DNA from: Cocos nucifera
Taxonomy: Eukaryota; Streptophyta; Magnoliopsida; Arecales; Arecaceae
Assembly (NCBI GenBank): GCA_006176705.1
Contig: QRFJ01000756.1
Coordinates: 186,001 to 250,000 of the forward strand
DNA length: 64,000 bases
Direction: 5' to 3'
A program made the position numbers and the translations under genes. The notes beneath the pieces were generated by a model. The model was not told where the DNA came from, ran no database searches, and was given only the letters and a program-made list of their open reading frames with translations. This document shows positions 36,871-47,544 of the stretch, piece by piece (position 1 is the stretch's first letter; the number at the start of each line of letters is the position of its first letter).

Positions 36871-37128
36871 GGGACCCCTCCAGATACGCCAAGGGGGAGC
36901 TCTCTGAACTCTCGACTCTCTAAGCTCTCCTCCTCATCTCTAAGCTCCGGAACTCATTCCGAGCACTCCATTACTATTGGCCGGAAACTGACTTGAGCAT
37001 CGGAGGGTCCTGCCGGAGCCACCCCCCACCGGTTCCGGATGGGACTTCATTTTGCAGGTCCCCGGCGGCGACCTCAGCGGCCTCGATTTCGGCAACCTCC
37101 GGTGAGGATGGATTTCTGCACCAACAGA

Positions 37129-37148
37129 TTGGCACTAGAAGGAGGGCC
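37129..37148 (+). other. G1 primer-binding site
   Basis: TTGGCACTAGAAGGAGGGCC starts two bases after the LTR. It is nearly identical to the G-left site. The priming tRNA was not identified. Confidence 0.7.
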
Positions 37149-37255
37149 TGAACCCCGAGGTTCCCTTGTTCTTAAAGGAGTGCTCGACGACGATTTCCTT
37201 CCCCTGCTCCGGATCTCTCTTCTCCCTCTTCAGGATTCCTTTTCTGGAAAGAAAA

Positions 37256-40200
37256 ATGCCCCCCAGAAGAGCCTTGACCCGGAGGTCGGCGGCCTCTGCG
37301 GCCCGATCCCGTTCGGATCCGTCCGCTCCCACTCCGGCCCCGGCAACACAGGCCCGCTCCGTACTCGCGGTAGATGCGGAGCAGTTCGACCTGCTTGCCC
37401 AGCAGGTCCGCGATCTTACGGAGGCGGTGCAGGCAGTGCAGGCCACGCATTCACGAGGTCCGACACCCGCTCGACCGGCGCGGGGTTCCCCAGAGCCCGG
37501 GAACCCAGTCCAGGAGCGACCGATGTGGGCTACCCGACCTCCGGTCCTCGGGAGAGAAGGGCAGCCGGCAAAGAGCCCCTGCTCGGACCGCGGCTCGACC
37601 CAGGGAGAGGCTTCACACCCATTCTGCGAGAAGACCTTGGGGATTAAGGATCGCGAAGATTTCCTGGATCAAAGGCTCTTAGAAATGGGCCGACGCATAG
37701 AAGAACTTCGTCATACTCCTTCCTCCCGCGGTAATGATATTTGCACTGACCCTCCCTTCTCACAGAAAATTATGCAGGAACAGGTACCGCCGAACTTTAA
37801 GCTCCCGCATTTTGAAAGCTACGATGGGACCACCGACCCGGTCGACCATTTGGAGGCCTTCAGGACGACGATGTTGCTCCATGGCGCGCCTGATGCCATT
37901 TTGTGTCGGGCTTTCCCTTCTACTCTCAAGGGAGCGACCAGGAATTGGTACTCGGCGCTTAAGCCGGGCACCATCCTATCGTTTGACCAAATGAGTCAAC
38001 AATTCGTGGCCCACTTCGTCAGCAGCAGACGGCCGCGCAGAGGCTCGAATTCCTTGTTGGCCATCAGGCAAAAAGAGGGGGAACCCATCCGGGCTTACGT
38101 CACCCAGTTCAATGCTGCCGCGCTGGAAGTCCGAAACCTGGACCAATCAGTCACTATGGCCGCCCTCAAGGGCGGCCTTCAGAAGAACGACCTATTGTTC
38201 TCCCTGGAAAAGAAATATCCCAGAGATTTCGCTGACATGCTAGCTCGGGCCGAAAGCTATGCCCGGGCAGAGGAGGCTTTTGAGGCCAAGGATAATGAAG
38301 CTCGCGACAAGCGACGAATAGGCAGAGCGGAAAGGCCCACCGAAGAAAGAAAGCGCACCGAAGCTTGGCCGCGCTCCCGGACTCCCCCTGGTCGCGGGCG
38401 AGCCCGGACTCCACCTCGGGCTCGGGGGCGGGAAACCCCCGACGGAAGGGCACGCCGAAGTTCCCCTCGACACCGAAGTCCCCACCGACGCCGAAGTTCC
38501 CCTCGGCCACCGAGGTTCTCCCCCGCGACGAGGTTCCTCTCCGCGCCAAGGTTCTCCCCCCCGACGGCGCATTTTCGCAGCTACGCCCCCCTCAACGCCC
38601 CGAAGGCTCAAGTGCTGCTGGAGATCAAGGGACGACTTCCGGAGTCGGAGAGAATGCGTTCCCATCCCAAAAAACACAACCCCAACAAGTTCTGCCTTTA
38701 CCATCGTGACCACGGTCACGATACCGAGGAGTGCATCCAGCTCCAGGACGAAATCGAGGAGCTCGTCCGGCGGGGCAGGCTTGGCCGATTCCTGCAAAGA
38801 CAACCTAAAGAGCGGGAAGATCGGTCCAGAATGTTGCCGCCAAATGGGGGGGATCGGCAGGAGGATCGGCCGCCTCTCGGCGTCATTAACACCGTCTCAG
38901 GAGGACCGCAGCGGGGAAAGGCCGACGGATCCGAGGGATCGGCGAAGAAGCAGAGGACCTCGGAGCCCGTGACCTTCACCGAGGCAGACGCCCAAGGGAT
39001 CCGATTTCCACATAACGACGCGGTTGTAATCTCTTTGAACATCGCTGATTATGATGTACGCCGCATTTTGGTGGATAATGGAAGTTCGGCGGACATATTG
39101 TTTTACGATGCCTTCTTAAAAATGTCCCTACCTGACGTCCGCTTAGGGCCTGTAAATTCCCCCCTGGTAGGATTTGCCGGACACGCCGTTCCGATCGAAG
39201 GCATGGTGACTTTGGCGGTGACGGCGGGCCAACCCCCAAAATTGGCCAAGGCGCGGATCGACTTTCTGGTCGTGAGGACCCCGTCCGCCTATAATGCAAT
39301 CCTTGGGCGACCCGGCCTAAATGCACTACGGGCGGTAGTGTCAACCTACTACTTAAAGATGAAATTTCCGACGAGCCACGGAGTCGGCGAGGTCAGAGGA
39401 GACCAGGCCCTGGCAAAGTACTGCTACTCAGTCGCCCTGCGCGGGGGAGACCGGCCCGACCCTTACCTTGTTGATGGACTGGACGTCCGCGACGACCTCA
39501 CTGAAGAACGGGGCGAACCTGCGGAAGACCTCGTCCCTGTGCCCTTACACGACGGAGACCCGGGGCATGAGGTGCAGATCGGCTCCAACTTGGCGGCCGA
39601 GGTTAGGGGACAGCTCATCGCTTTCCTCAAAAGAAATGCGGACGTCTTCGCCTGGGCCCCAGCGGATGTACCAGGGATCGACGCCGATGTTATAGAACAT
39701 CGGCTGGCCATTGACCCAAGGCACCGACCCATCAGAGAAAAGTTGCGCCACCAAGCCCCAGAGAGACAGAAGGCAGTCGCCGAAGAAGTGGATAAGCTCC
39801 TCGAAGTCGGACTCATCCGGGAGGTCAACTATCCGACCTGGGTCTCGAACGTGGTCCTCGTCAAAAAGGCAAACAACAAATGGAGGATGTGCGTCGACTT
39901 CAAGAAGCTGAACAAAGCCTGCCCAAAGGACAGCTACCCCCTGCCGAGGATCGATCAGCTGGTGGATGCAACCTCGGGCCACGAGCTCCTCACTTTTATG
40001 GACGCATTTTCTGGTTATAACCAGATACGCATGGCGCCCGAGGATGAAGAAAAGACCACCTTTATTACTGACCGAGGTCTCTATTGTTACAGGGTCATGC
40101 CTTTCGGACTCAAGAATGCAGGAGCCACTTACCAGCGCTTGGTCAATAAGGTCTTCAAGGGACAGATCGGCCGCAACATGGAGGTGTACGTGGACGACAT

Positions 40201-42814
40201 GCTAGTCAAAAGCCGAGCCTCGACAGACCACCTCGCCGACCTTGAAGAAACTTTCGGTGCGCTCAGGAGGCACAAGATGAAGTTGAACCCGACCAAATGC
40301 GCCTTCGGCGTGACCTCCGAAAAATTTCTAGGATTCATGGTGTCGAGATGCGGAATCGAGGCAAATCCCGAGAAAATCCGAGCCATTCAGGAGATGACTG
40401 CCCCGAAAGCAATTAAGGAAGTTCAGCGCCTGGCCGGGAAGGTGGCATCCCTGAACCGCTTTGTCTCGAGGTCGGCTGAGCGGTGCCTGCCCTTCTTCCA
40501 GGTCCTCAGGCGACCGAAAGATTTTTGCTGGACAGCGGAGTGCAAACAAGCATTCGAGGAGCTCAAAAACTACCTCGGCGCGCCCCCGCTGCTGGCAAAG
40601 CCCGAACCTGGAGAAGGGCTGCTCCTATACCTAGCTGTCTCTCCAATGGCCCTGGCGGCTGTCCTGGTCAGGGAAGATGCAAAGGTGCAACAACCAGTCT
40701 ACTACGTGAGCCGAGCCCTGAGGGACGCGGAGACCAGGTACTCCAAGTTAGAAAAATTAATTTACTGTCTTCTAATTGCTGCCAGGAGGCTCCGACCTTA
40801 CTTTCAGGAGCATACCATAACGGTCCTCACAGACCAACCAATAAGAGCCGTCCTCCACCGAGCAGACGCTTCAGGAAGAATCGCCAAATGGGCGATCGAG
40901 CTCACGGAGTTCGACATCAATTACCGGCCCAGACCATCGATCAAGGCTCAGATACTGGCGGACTTTGTGCTGGAATGCACCATACCAGTTGAAGCCAAAC
41001 TTGAATCAAGCGAGACTATCATCGGAGGGAGACCAAGCCCCAACGAAGCCGAGCTGTGGCGGTCGAGCTTCCCTGAAGAAAGGGCCGACCTTCTTGAAGG
41101 CGCCTGGGTTCTGCACGTGGATGGCTCATCCAACTCTAGCGGGGCCGGCGCAGGGCTGGTCCTGGTTAGCCCCGAGGGGATCGTCGCCGAGTACGCACTG
41201 CGCTTCGAGTTTCCCACAACCAACAATGGGGCCGAGTATGAAGCGCTGATAGCCGGGCTGCAGATAGCCAGGGAATTGAAGGTGGGTCGGCTTCAAGTCT
41301 ATAGCGATTCCTAGTTGGTGGTCGGTCAGGTCGGCGACAGCTACGAGGCATGGGAGGAAAGCATGGTGATGTACCTCGGGAAGGTGAAGAACTTGATACC
41401 AGCCTTCGATAGCTTCGACATTCGGCACATCCCAAGGACCGAGAATACAAGGGCCGACCTTCTCTCCAAGTTGGCCACTTCTGCCCCGGCCGAACTACCA
41501 AAAGAAGTGTTTCTGGAAACTCTGAAGTGCCCGACCACTGAAGAACCTCAGGCCATCCTGCGGACGGACTTCGAGCCCAGCTGGATCGACCCGCTGATCG
41601 CCTACCTCAAAGAAGGGGTCCTCCCTCACGACCAGAAAGAAGCTCGAAAGCTCAGGAGTCAAGCCTCCCGCTACGTCTTGTACGAGGGCAGGTTATATAA
41701 AAGGTCGTACTCCCTCCCATTGCTGAGGTGCCTCCGACCCTCTGAGGCCTACATCGCGCTACAGGATGTCCACGAAGGACTCTGCGGGAGTCACGCAGGA
41801 GCCAGATCCCTATCGCAAAGACTACTTCGGCAAGGGTACTACTGGCCAACCCTACTTCGTGATTCCACGGAATACGTGAAGAAATGTGACCGCTGCCAGA
41901 AGAATGCCAGCGTGCAAAGGCAGCCGGCGTCCAAACTCACTCCGCTCACTGCACCCTGGCCCTTCGCGCAGTGGGGAATGGACATCCTCGGCCCCTTCCC
42001 AACGGCGTCCGGACAACGGAAGTTCCTCCTGGTCGCGATTGACTACTTTACCAAGTGGGTCGAGGCGGAACCACTAGCGAAGATCACCGAGGCCAAGGTG
42101 CAGGACTTCGTCTGGAAGACGCTGATCTGTCGGTTCGGTCTGCCCCGAGCCCTCATAACCGATAATGGGCGACAGTTCGCTAGAGCCCGGTTTGCCGAGT
42201 TCTGCGAAGGACTAAACGTCTCCCACCACTTCACATCGGTGGCTCATCCGCAAGCCAATGGGGAAGCCGAGGTGACCAATCGGACCCTGCTGCAAGGCCT
42301 CAAAACGAGGCTCGACAGGGCAAAAGGGGCCTGGGCGGACGAACTCTACCACGTCCTCTGGGCATACCGAACTACGCAGAGGGTACCGACCGGCGAGACA
42401 CCCTTCGCCTTGGCCTTCGGCACCGAGGCAGTCATCCCGATCGAGCTCAAACTTCCGTCTGCTCGAATCGTGGGCTTCAACGAGCAACTCAACCCCCAGG
42501 ACCTCAGAGCCAACCTCAACCTTCTAGAAGAAAAAAGGGAGGCAGCCCGCATCCGGATGGCCGCCTACCGACGGAAGGTGGCTCGGTATTACAATTCCAG
42601 AGTCAAAAGCAAGGCGTTCAGAGTTGGGGACTTGGTGCTTCGACGAGCAGCCATCTCTCAGCCCCAGAGTCAAGGGAAGCTCGTCCCAAATTGGGAAGGT
42701 CCGTACGAAGTGGTAGAGGTCATCCGACCTGGAACCTATCGCCTAAAGGAGCTCGGAGGACTAGCGCTTCCCCGACCTTGGAACTCAGAAAATCTGAGAA
42801 TGTACTACCAGTAG
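37256..42814 (+). pseudogene. G1 gag-pol polyprotein with one in-frame TAG
   Basis: Chosen start is ATG 37256 (MPPRRALTRRSA); the frame is open from 37166, but upstream residues look untranslated. Residue numbers count from this Met. Retrotransposon gag is at about 181-345, an Arg/Pro-rich basic stretch at 370-445 and a zinc knuckle (CLYHRDHGHDTEEC) at 478-493. Protease active site VDNGSS has Asp607. Reverse transcriptase has YVDD at 978-981. RNase H is at about 1087-1240. A second, archaeal-type RNase H (HVDGSS ... YSDS) is at about 1281-1412. Integrase has an H2C2 finger (1505-1552) and Asp1576, Asp1636 and Glu1672 with D-35-E spacing. The tail has a GPY/F-like NWEGPYEV and no chromodomain. 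TAG at 41312-41314 is codon 1353 of 1852, directly after the YSDS catalytic motif. No frameshift is present. The natural product makes virus-like particles, cDNA and integration. Confidence 0.93.
41312..41314 (+). other. Premature TAG inside the second RNase H domain of G1
   Basis: The 1382-codon frame ends here, and the 499-codon remainder (41315-42811) continues in the same frame. The stop follows the third acidic motif of the archaeal-type RNase H. It would separate integrase from the rest. It lies in mid-domain, so programmed read-through is less likely than a point mutation. Confidence 0.9.
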
Positions 42815-42885
42815 TTTCCCTCAATAAAACCCCGTTGCTCGACACTATCGTTTCAGAGTCGCTGGGAAAAAGCGAGCGGAAATGT

Positions 42886-43514
42886 CCCGTTAGGAATAGG
42901 AGGAGAACCTCATCCTAGCGTGAGCAAAGTCGAAGGCCCCATTCACGAAGGACGGGATGGGGGGAGAAGCTCGGACGACGGTCCGGATGTGCCCCCACAG
43001 CCCGTTAGGAACAGGAGGAGAACCTCATCCTAGCGTGAGCAAAGTCGAAGGCCCCGTTCACGAAGGACGGGATGGGGGGAGAAGCTCGGACGACGGTCCG
43101 GATGTGCCCCCACAGCCCGTTAGGAACAGGAGGAGAACCTCATCCTAGCGTGAGCAAAGTCGAAGGCCCCGTTCACGAAGGACGGGATGGGGGGAGAAGC
43201 TCGGACGACGGTCCGGATGTGCCCCCACAGCCCGTTAGGAACAGGAGGAGAACCTCATCCTAGCGTGAGCAAAGTCGAAGGCCCCGTTCACGAAGGACGG
43301 GATGGGGGGAGAAGCTCGGACGACGGTCCGGATGTGCCCCCACAGCCCGTTAGGAATAGGAGGAGAACCTCGTCCTAGCGTGAGCAAAGTCGAAGGCCCC
43401 GTTCATGAAGGACGGGATGGGGGGAGAAGCTCGGACGACGGTCCGAATGTGCCCCCACAGCCCGTTAGGAACAGGAGGAGAACCTCGTCCTAACGTGAGC
43501 AAGGTCCAAGGCCG
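42886..43514 (+). repeat. 115-bp tandem array in the G1 3' region
   Basis: Five full units start with 'cccgttagga' at 42886, 43001, 43116, 43231 and 43346, and a partial sixth starts at 43461. Units differ at only a few positions (aatagg/acaggg, catcc/cgtcc, cattc/cgttc). Because 115 is not a multiple of three, the repeated 63-codon open frames shift frame with each unit and are not genes. The array begins 71 bp after the gag-pol stop. Confidence 0.95.
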
Positions 43515-43948
43515 AGCCCCAGAGTCTACGGCAAGCTTCGCTGCAGAAGACGAGGTCTCCTTCGGACCTCAGCTTCAACTTCGGTGTCAGCATCAGCGGG
43601 AGACGAGATCTCCCCCAAGCGATCGTAACCTTGACTGCAAGAGAGGAGGTCTCCCCCGAATCGACTTCGGTTGATGAAGGCAATGTCAACTCCGACCCTG
43701 ACCACGGGGGGCGACATTGACTCCGGCCTCAACATCAGCTTCACCAATTTTGGCTGGAAACGAGTCCCACTTCAACTCCAAACATCGACTAGAGACAAGG
43801 TCTCCCCCGGGCCCCGGTTTCAACTTCGACGTCAACATTGGCTGGCGACGAGACCTACACCCGAGCTTCAGCTGCAGCGAGCACGGGGCCTGGAAGAAGA
43901 CTTCGGCAGTCGCTCTTCCTGCACTCCCTTCCTTCGAGCTTCGAACTT
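43515..43948 (+). other. G1 3' untranslated region after the array
   Basis: GC-rich and without a recognised gene. It has loosely repeated phrases such as 'gacgaggtctcc', 'gacgagatctccccc' and 'gacaaggtctccccc' at intervals of about 50-60 bp (43548-43860), perhaps an older decayed array. Confidence 0.6.
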
Positions 43949-43965
43949 GGGAGTGGGGGGGCAAG
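43949..43965 (+). other. G1 polypurine tract
   Basis: GGGAGTGGGGGGGCAAG directly precedes the 3' LTR. It would prime plus-strand cDNA synthesis. Confidence 0.85.
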
Positions 43966-45106
43966 TGTTGGGGATAAATCCCGCTCCCGCCGAAGTCTAG
44001 CCCGATGCTCGGCCCAATGCAACCAGTAGCCGCTGAAGAGCTTTAGCGCCAGGCGCCAGGCCGAGCCCCTACCACGGCCGAACTGCCTAGAGGCCGAACT
44101 CCCCTGCACCAAGGTCCGGGCCGAACTGCCTAGAGGCCGAACTCCCCTGCGCCAAGGTCCGGGCCGAACTACCTAGCTGCCGAACTCCCCAGCGCCAGGC
44201 TCCGGGCCGAACTCCCACCGCCAGCCGAACTTCCTGACGGCCGAGCTCCTTGGACTCCAAGCGGCAGGACTTCTTCGGGAGACGGACTCCTCCCAGACGC
44301 CCGTTCGGCCACCCGAGCTCCTCCCGGGTTTTCCTTTCGGACCGACTCCAGGCGAGCCCAGGCGGCCGAACCCCTTCGGACCGACTCCAGGCGGTCGAAC
44401 TCCTCGGCAATCGTCCCTCGGCCGAACTCTACAGATGGCCGACCCTTCAGCCAGCCGAGCTCCTCCCGGGTTTCCCCTTCGGCCGAACTCTGTTACAAGT
44501 CCGAACTCCTCTGGACGAACTGTCGCCTGCAGCAAGACCGGACGGCGCCTTCCTCTCCGTACCGGACTCCATGCGGCCCACGACTCGCCAGTATGGCTCC
44601 CACGATCCATCGGACGACGCCTTCCTCTCCGTACCGGACTCCATGCGGCCCACGACTCGCCAGTATGGCTCCCACGATCCACCGGACGACGCCTTCCTCT
44701 CCGTACCGGACTCCATGCGGCCCACGACGTGCCAGTATGGCTCCCACGATCCACCGGACGATGCCGTCCTCTCCGTACCGAACTCCATGCTGCCCGACGA
44801 CTCTCTGCCAGACGGCATGGCCGTCACCATCAACTAAGCTCCGCTATAAAGGGACCCCTCCAGATACGCCAAGGCTAAGCTCTCTGAACTCTCGACTCTC
44901 TAAGCTCTCCTCCTCATCTCTAAGCTCCGGAACTCATTCCGAGCACTCCATTACTGTTGGCCGGAAACTGACTTGAGCGTCGGAGGGTCCTGTCGGAGCC
45001 ACCCCCCACCGGTTCCGGACGGGACTTCGTTTTGCAGGTCCCCGGCGGCGACCTCAGCGGCCTCAATTTCGGCAACCTCCGGCGAGGACGGATTTCTGCA
45101 CCAACA
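43966..45106 (+). repeat. G1 3' LTR
   Basis: 1141 bp, with few substitutions against 35899-37126. It has two 43-bp repeats and three 72-bp repeats, and TATAAA at 44845-44850. CATAG follows at 45107-45111. Confidence 0.95.
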
Positions 45107-46375
45107 CATAGAAATGGAGCACTCAAATGAATTTAGAGCAGAGTTTAGAGCTTAAAAAAGAAACGCATTTGGAGGGTCCCTTATATAGGTGGAGCATGTA
45201 ACAAACTAATGGTGACAGCCATAATTGTCTGGTAGTGGACCGTTCGAGATCACATAGAGTTTATTACAGGAGGGTAGTGTTCATTATGGTGACATACCAG
45301 TCTATAGAGATTTAGTAGTTGAAGTTCAGATGGAATAGTCATTGGCAATAAAGAGCTTCATACTACAATAGTTTTGGAGAAGTTCAAACTTCTCCAAGAT
45401 TATCTGCCTGTTGACTGGCTCGCATTGAGCTGGAAGCTGAAACTGCATAGACAACGAGGTCCTTCTGGGCGATAATAAGGACTATGGCTAGAAAGAACCT
45501 GCTAGACGACTGGAAGGGATTCAATTGGAGGGAGCCCTATAGGCGACTAGATGGAGATCGGTTGGAAGGAGCCCTTTGGGTGACTGGATGGAGTTTGATG
45601 ACTAGAAGGAGTTCAGTTGGTGGTTGGGATGGGCAAGCACAATTAGAGCATTTTGGTGAGTCTCAATCACTTCTCCGAGGTTTGATTATCTTCAAAGTCA
45701 TCTACAACTAAATGACCATCGTTGATTGAAGGCTGGTAAGGATGGCGGATTTGCAGATTTAGAATTATCACCAGGTTCTTCATGAAGGAGTTTGGGCTTA
45801 ATCTGATGATGGAGTTCTTCTGTCTATCCTAGGTCGCACACTCGAGATCCTAGATTTGACATGGCCAAGATTTGCCTCGTAGTAAGGTGTAGAAGTTCAT
45901 CTAGGGGTAAGCTCTACCAGCCTATGGTTCTTGTCATGAGATTCAATCCACAATAGCTAGACTTGGTTTGAAGAGGATCTGGTTAGATAAGAGTTCAGCC
46001 AGTATCAAGATCGGCTAGGTTAGGTTATGCAGGATTCGGATGCTTAGCCAACCACTTAGGTGATCGCCTTCACTATTCAAGTTCATATAAAAGGAATTCG
46101 ACTGAAGCCAACTGCTTATAATGGAGAAATTTGGTTGTCTTTACAACTTGTCATCGAATAAAGTTGAACCGATCTAGCTCCACCATTCCAGCCTTACCGT
46201 CAAGTGGGAAATGATCACTTTCACTATGCAAGCTTGTCTGGGTGGGGTTCACAATGCTTCGCGGGCTCTACGGTTTATTCATATAGTCAAGAAGATTAAC
46301 CGGTCGATTGAAGATTGGCCACCTTGGGATCAAATACCAGGCCGATTTTCAGTAGGCTCGAGTTTAACCCCAACA
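45107..46375 (-). repeat. G-mid 3' LTR, right fragment
   Basis: It continues the LTR broken by G1 and ends CCCCAACA at 46371-46375. It matches G-left 591-1496 ('gtgacagccataattgtc' with 'gtgacaaccataaccatc'). A minus-strand TATATAA lies at 45181-45187. The right flank 'atactctccctactccc' is a polypyrimidine tract, a purine tract on the minus strand, so this is a 3' LTR. Open frames at 45484-45711 and 46211-46516 are not genes. Confidence 0.8.
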
Positions 46376-47001
46376 ATACTCTCCCTACTCCCGAGTTCAA
46401 AATTTGAAGGGAGTATAAAAAAAGATGATTGTCGAAGTTCTTTTTCGATTTCCCGTTCTCGTCGGATGGAAAGTTTTGGCATTTATTGTGCTGGCACTGA
46501 AGATTCTTCAATATAAGGTGACCTAAAAGGACAATTTGTCGAAACTCTCATTGGAGCTTTGCCTAAAGTATGGAGCAATTAAGGACCTATCAGCTGTCAA
46601 TCTCAAGTTATGATGAGTAGGACATGCATCAACCTAAGATCGGTTGGAGGAGACCTACAATCAAAACCACCTCGGACTCTTGAGGATATTTAAACTCATC
46701 CTCTTTCTTTGGGGCTTCATCTCGACTGAGATCCTCTTCCTCTACCTCTGGTTTTCATCTTCCTCTTGCTTAAAGGTTTTGTCCTCCTCCACCATTTTCT
46801 CCGATCCCAAGCATCCTCTCCTTTGGTTTTCATCGCGCTCATCATCCCCCTACTCTTTCCAATCAATTTAGGTTAGTTCCAAAACTCTTCTTTTGATTAT
46901 TTCTGCATCTTTCATGTCTTCATCTGTTTGGTTTCTTCAAGCAAGTTTTGAATCTTATTTTTCTTGATTTTTTGGATTTTTCGAAGCCTTGTTTGGCCCA
47001 T
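46376..47001 (+). other. G-mid 3' internal region, leader of the antisense ORF
   Basis: Purine tract on the minus strand (46376-46400), then sequence shared with 63798-64000. A CT-rich stretch ('ctcctccaccattttctccg') at 46660-46870 precedes the plus-strand ATG at 47002. Confidence 0.6.
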
Positions 47002-47544
47002 ATGTCTGTCGAAGAATCTTGGTCAACTTGTTTCAGGAGTTCGTCCCACCTGGTCCTAATGGATTCATCATATAAGGACAACAAACCTGTAGAAACATCC
47101 CGACCTCCATTCAACCCTAACACCATTTTCTATAAACTTCGGCATGAAGATCTCTCTCTAATTAGAATTTGGTTTAGGATTCCTTCCGAATACGAGCTCG
47201 AACTTCCTAATCGTAGTGACCGAGCCTACTCCCCTCCTCCAAACTACATTTATTTGTATGTTGAGGCCCTTCGAGCTAGACTTAGGTTACCAATTCCTCC
47301 TTTTATAGTTGCCCTTTTTAGATTCTTGAATATCTCCTTCTCTTTCATGGTGCCGAACTCATTTAGGTTTATCAAAGAATTTCTTTTCTTGTGCATCATG
47401 GCCGATGTCCGACCTACCCTTTCTTTATTCTGCAACTTCTTCACTTTTAAATATCATCCTACCATCAAAGATTGGTGGTATGTCTCTCTCAAGTTTGGTA
47501 AGAAGGAGTTGCTTAAGGGCGCTCCTTCTTTCATTTACAATTAG
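47002..47544 (+). CDS. Antisense ORF of G-mid, putative gypsy-type transposon protein
   Basis: An uninterrupted 180-codon frame from ATG 47002 (MSVEESWSTCF) to TAG 47542-47544. The order of features resembles the 'putative gypsy type transposon' domain (PF04195): an entry segment with IWFRIPSEYELELPN; YIYLYVEALRARLRLPIPPFI; a VALFRFLNISFSFMVPNSFR segment; then LFCNFFTFKYH and WWYVSLKFGKKELLKGAPS. It runs opposite to the parent Tat element and lies between its 3' LTR and the missing pol, matching antisense genes described in Grande/RIRE2-like elements. The frame stops right at the junction with Copia-3 sequence. Relatives usually continue past GAPS, so the C-terminus is probably truncated. The function is unknown. 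Confidence 0.65.
   Translation: MSVEESWSTCFRSSSHLVLMDSSYKDNKPVETSRPPFNPNTIFYKLRHEDLSLIRIWFRIPSEYELELPNRSDRAYSPPPNYIYLYVEALRARLRLPIPPFIVALFRFLNISFSFMVPNSFRFIKEFLFLCIMADVRPTLSLFCNFFTFKYHPTIKDWWYVSLKFGKKELLKGAPSFIYN

Larger units (their letters stand above)
35899..37126 (+). repeat. G1 5' LTR
   Basis: 1228 bp. It carries four 43-bp repeats (36010-36181), three 72-bp repeats (36575-36790) and a TATA box. It is 87 bp longer than the 3' LTR, almost exactly two 43-bp units. Long open frames on both strands (for example 36192-36767 minus) come from the GC-rich repeats and are not genes. Confidence 0.95.
35899..45106 (+). mobile_element. G1: nearly intact Tat-lineage Ty3/gypsy retrotransposon
   Basis: 9208 bp on the plus strand, flanked by a perfect CATAG duplication (35894-35898 and 45107-45111). 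Both LTRs run TGTTGG to CCAACA. It has a primer site, a single-frame gag-pol with one internal stop, a 115-bp tandem array, a purine tract and the 3' LTR. Integrase follows reverse transcriptase, RNase H is dual and there is no chromodomain, which together place it in the Tat lineage. It is far richer in G+C than everything around it. The LTRs are very similar, so this is the youngest element in the window. Confidence 0.95.

Noticed and set aside
36106..36907. Long open frames of 100-190 codons on both strands of the G1 LTR, repeated at 44087-44976
   Set aside because: They arise from GC-rich 43-bp and 72-bp repeats, lack domains, overlap each other in many frames and lie in promoter-containing LTR sequence.
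37166..37255. Upstream extension of the G1 gag-pol frame by 30 codons
   Set aside because: No ATG lies in this frame here (the first codon is TTG), and the conserved gag start at 37256 has a counterpart at 318 in G-left.
42957..43493. Repeated 63-codon open frames that look like a small gene family or CRISPR-like array
   Set aside because: They are one 115-bp unit repeated without unique spacers, and each copy falls in a different frame. This is a tandem repeat in a retrotransposon 3' region.
46948..47001. Start of the G-mid antisense ORF at 46948
   Set aside because: That codon is TTG. The first ATG in frame is at 47002.
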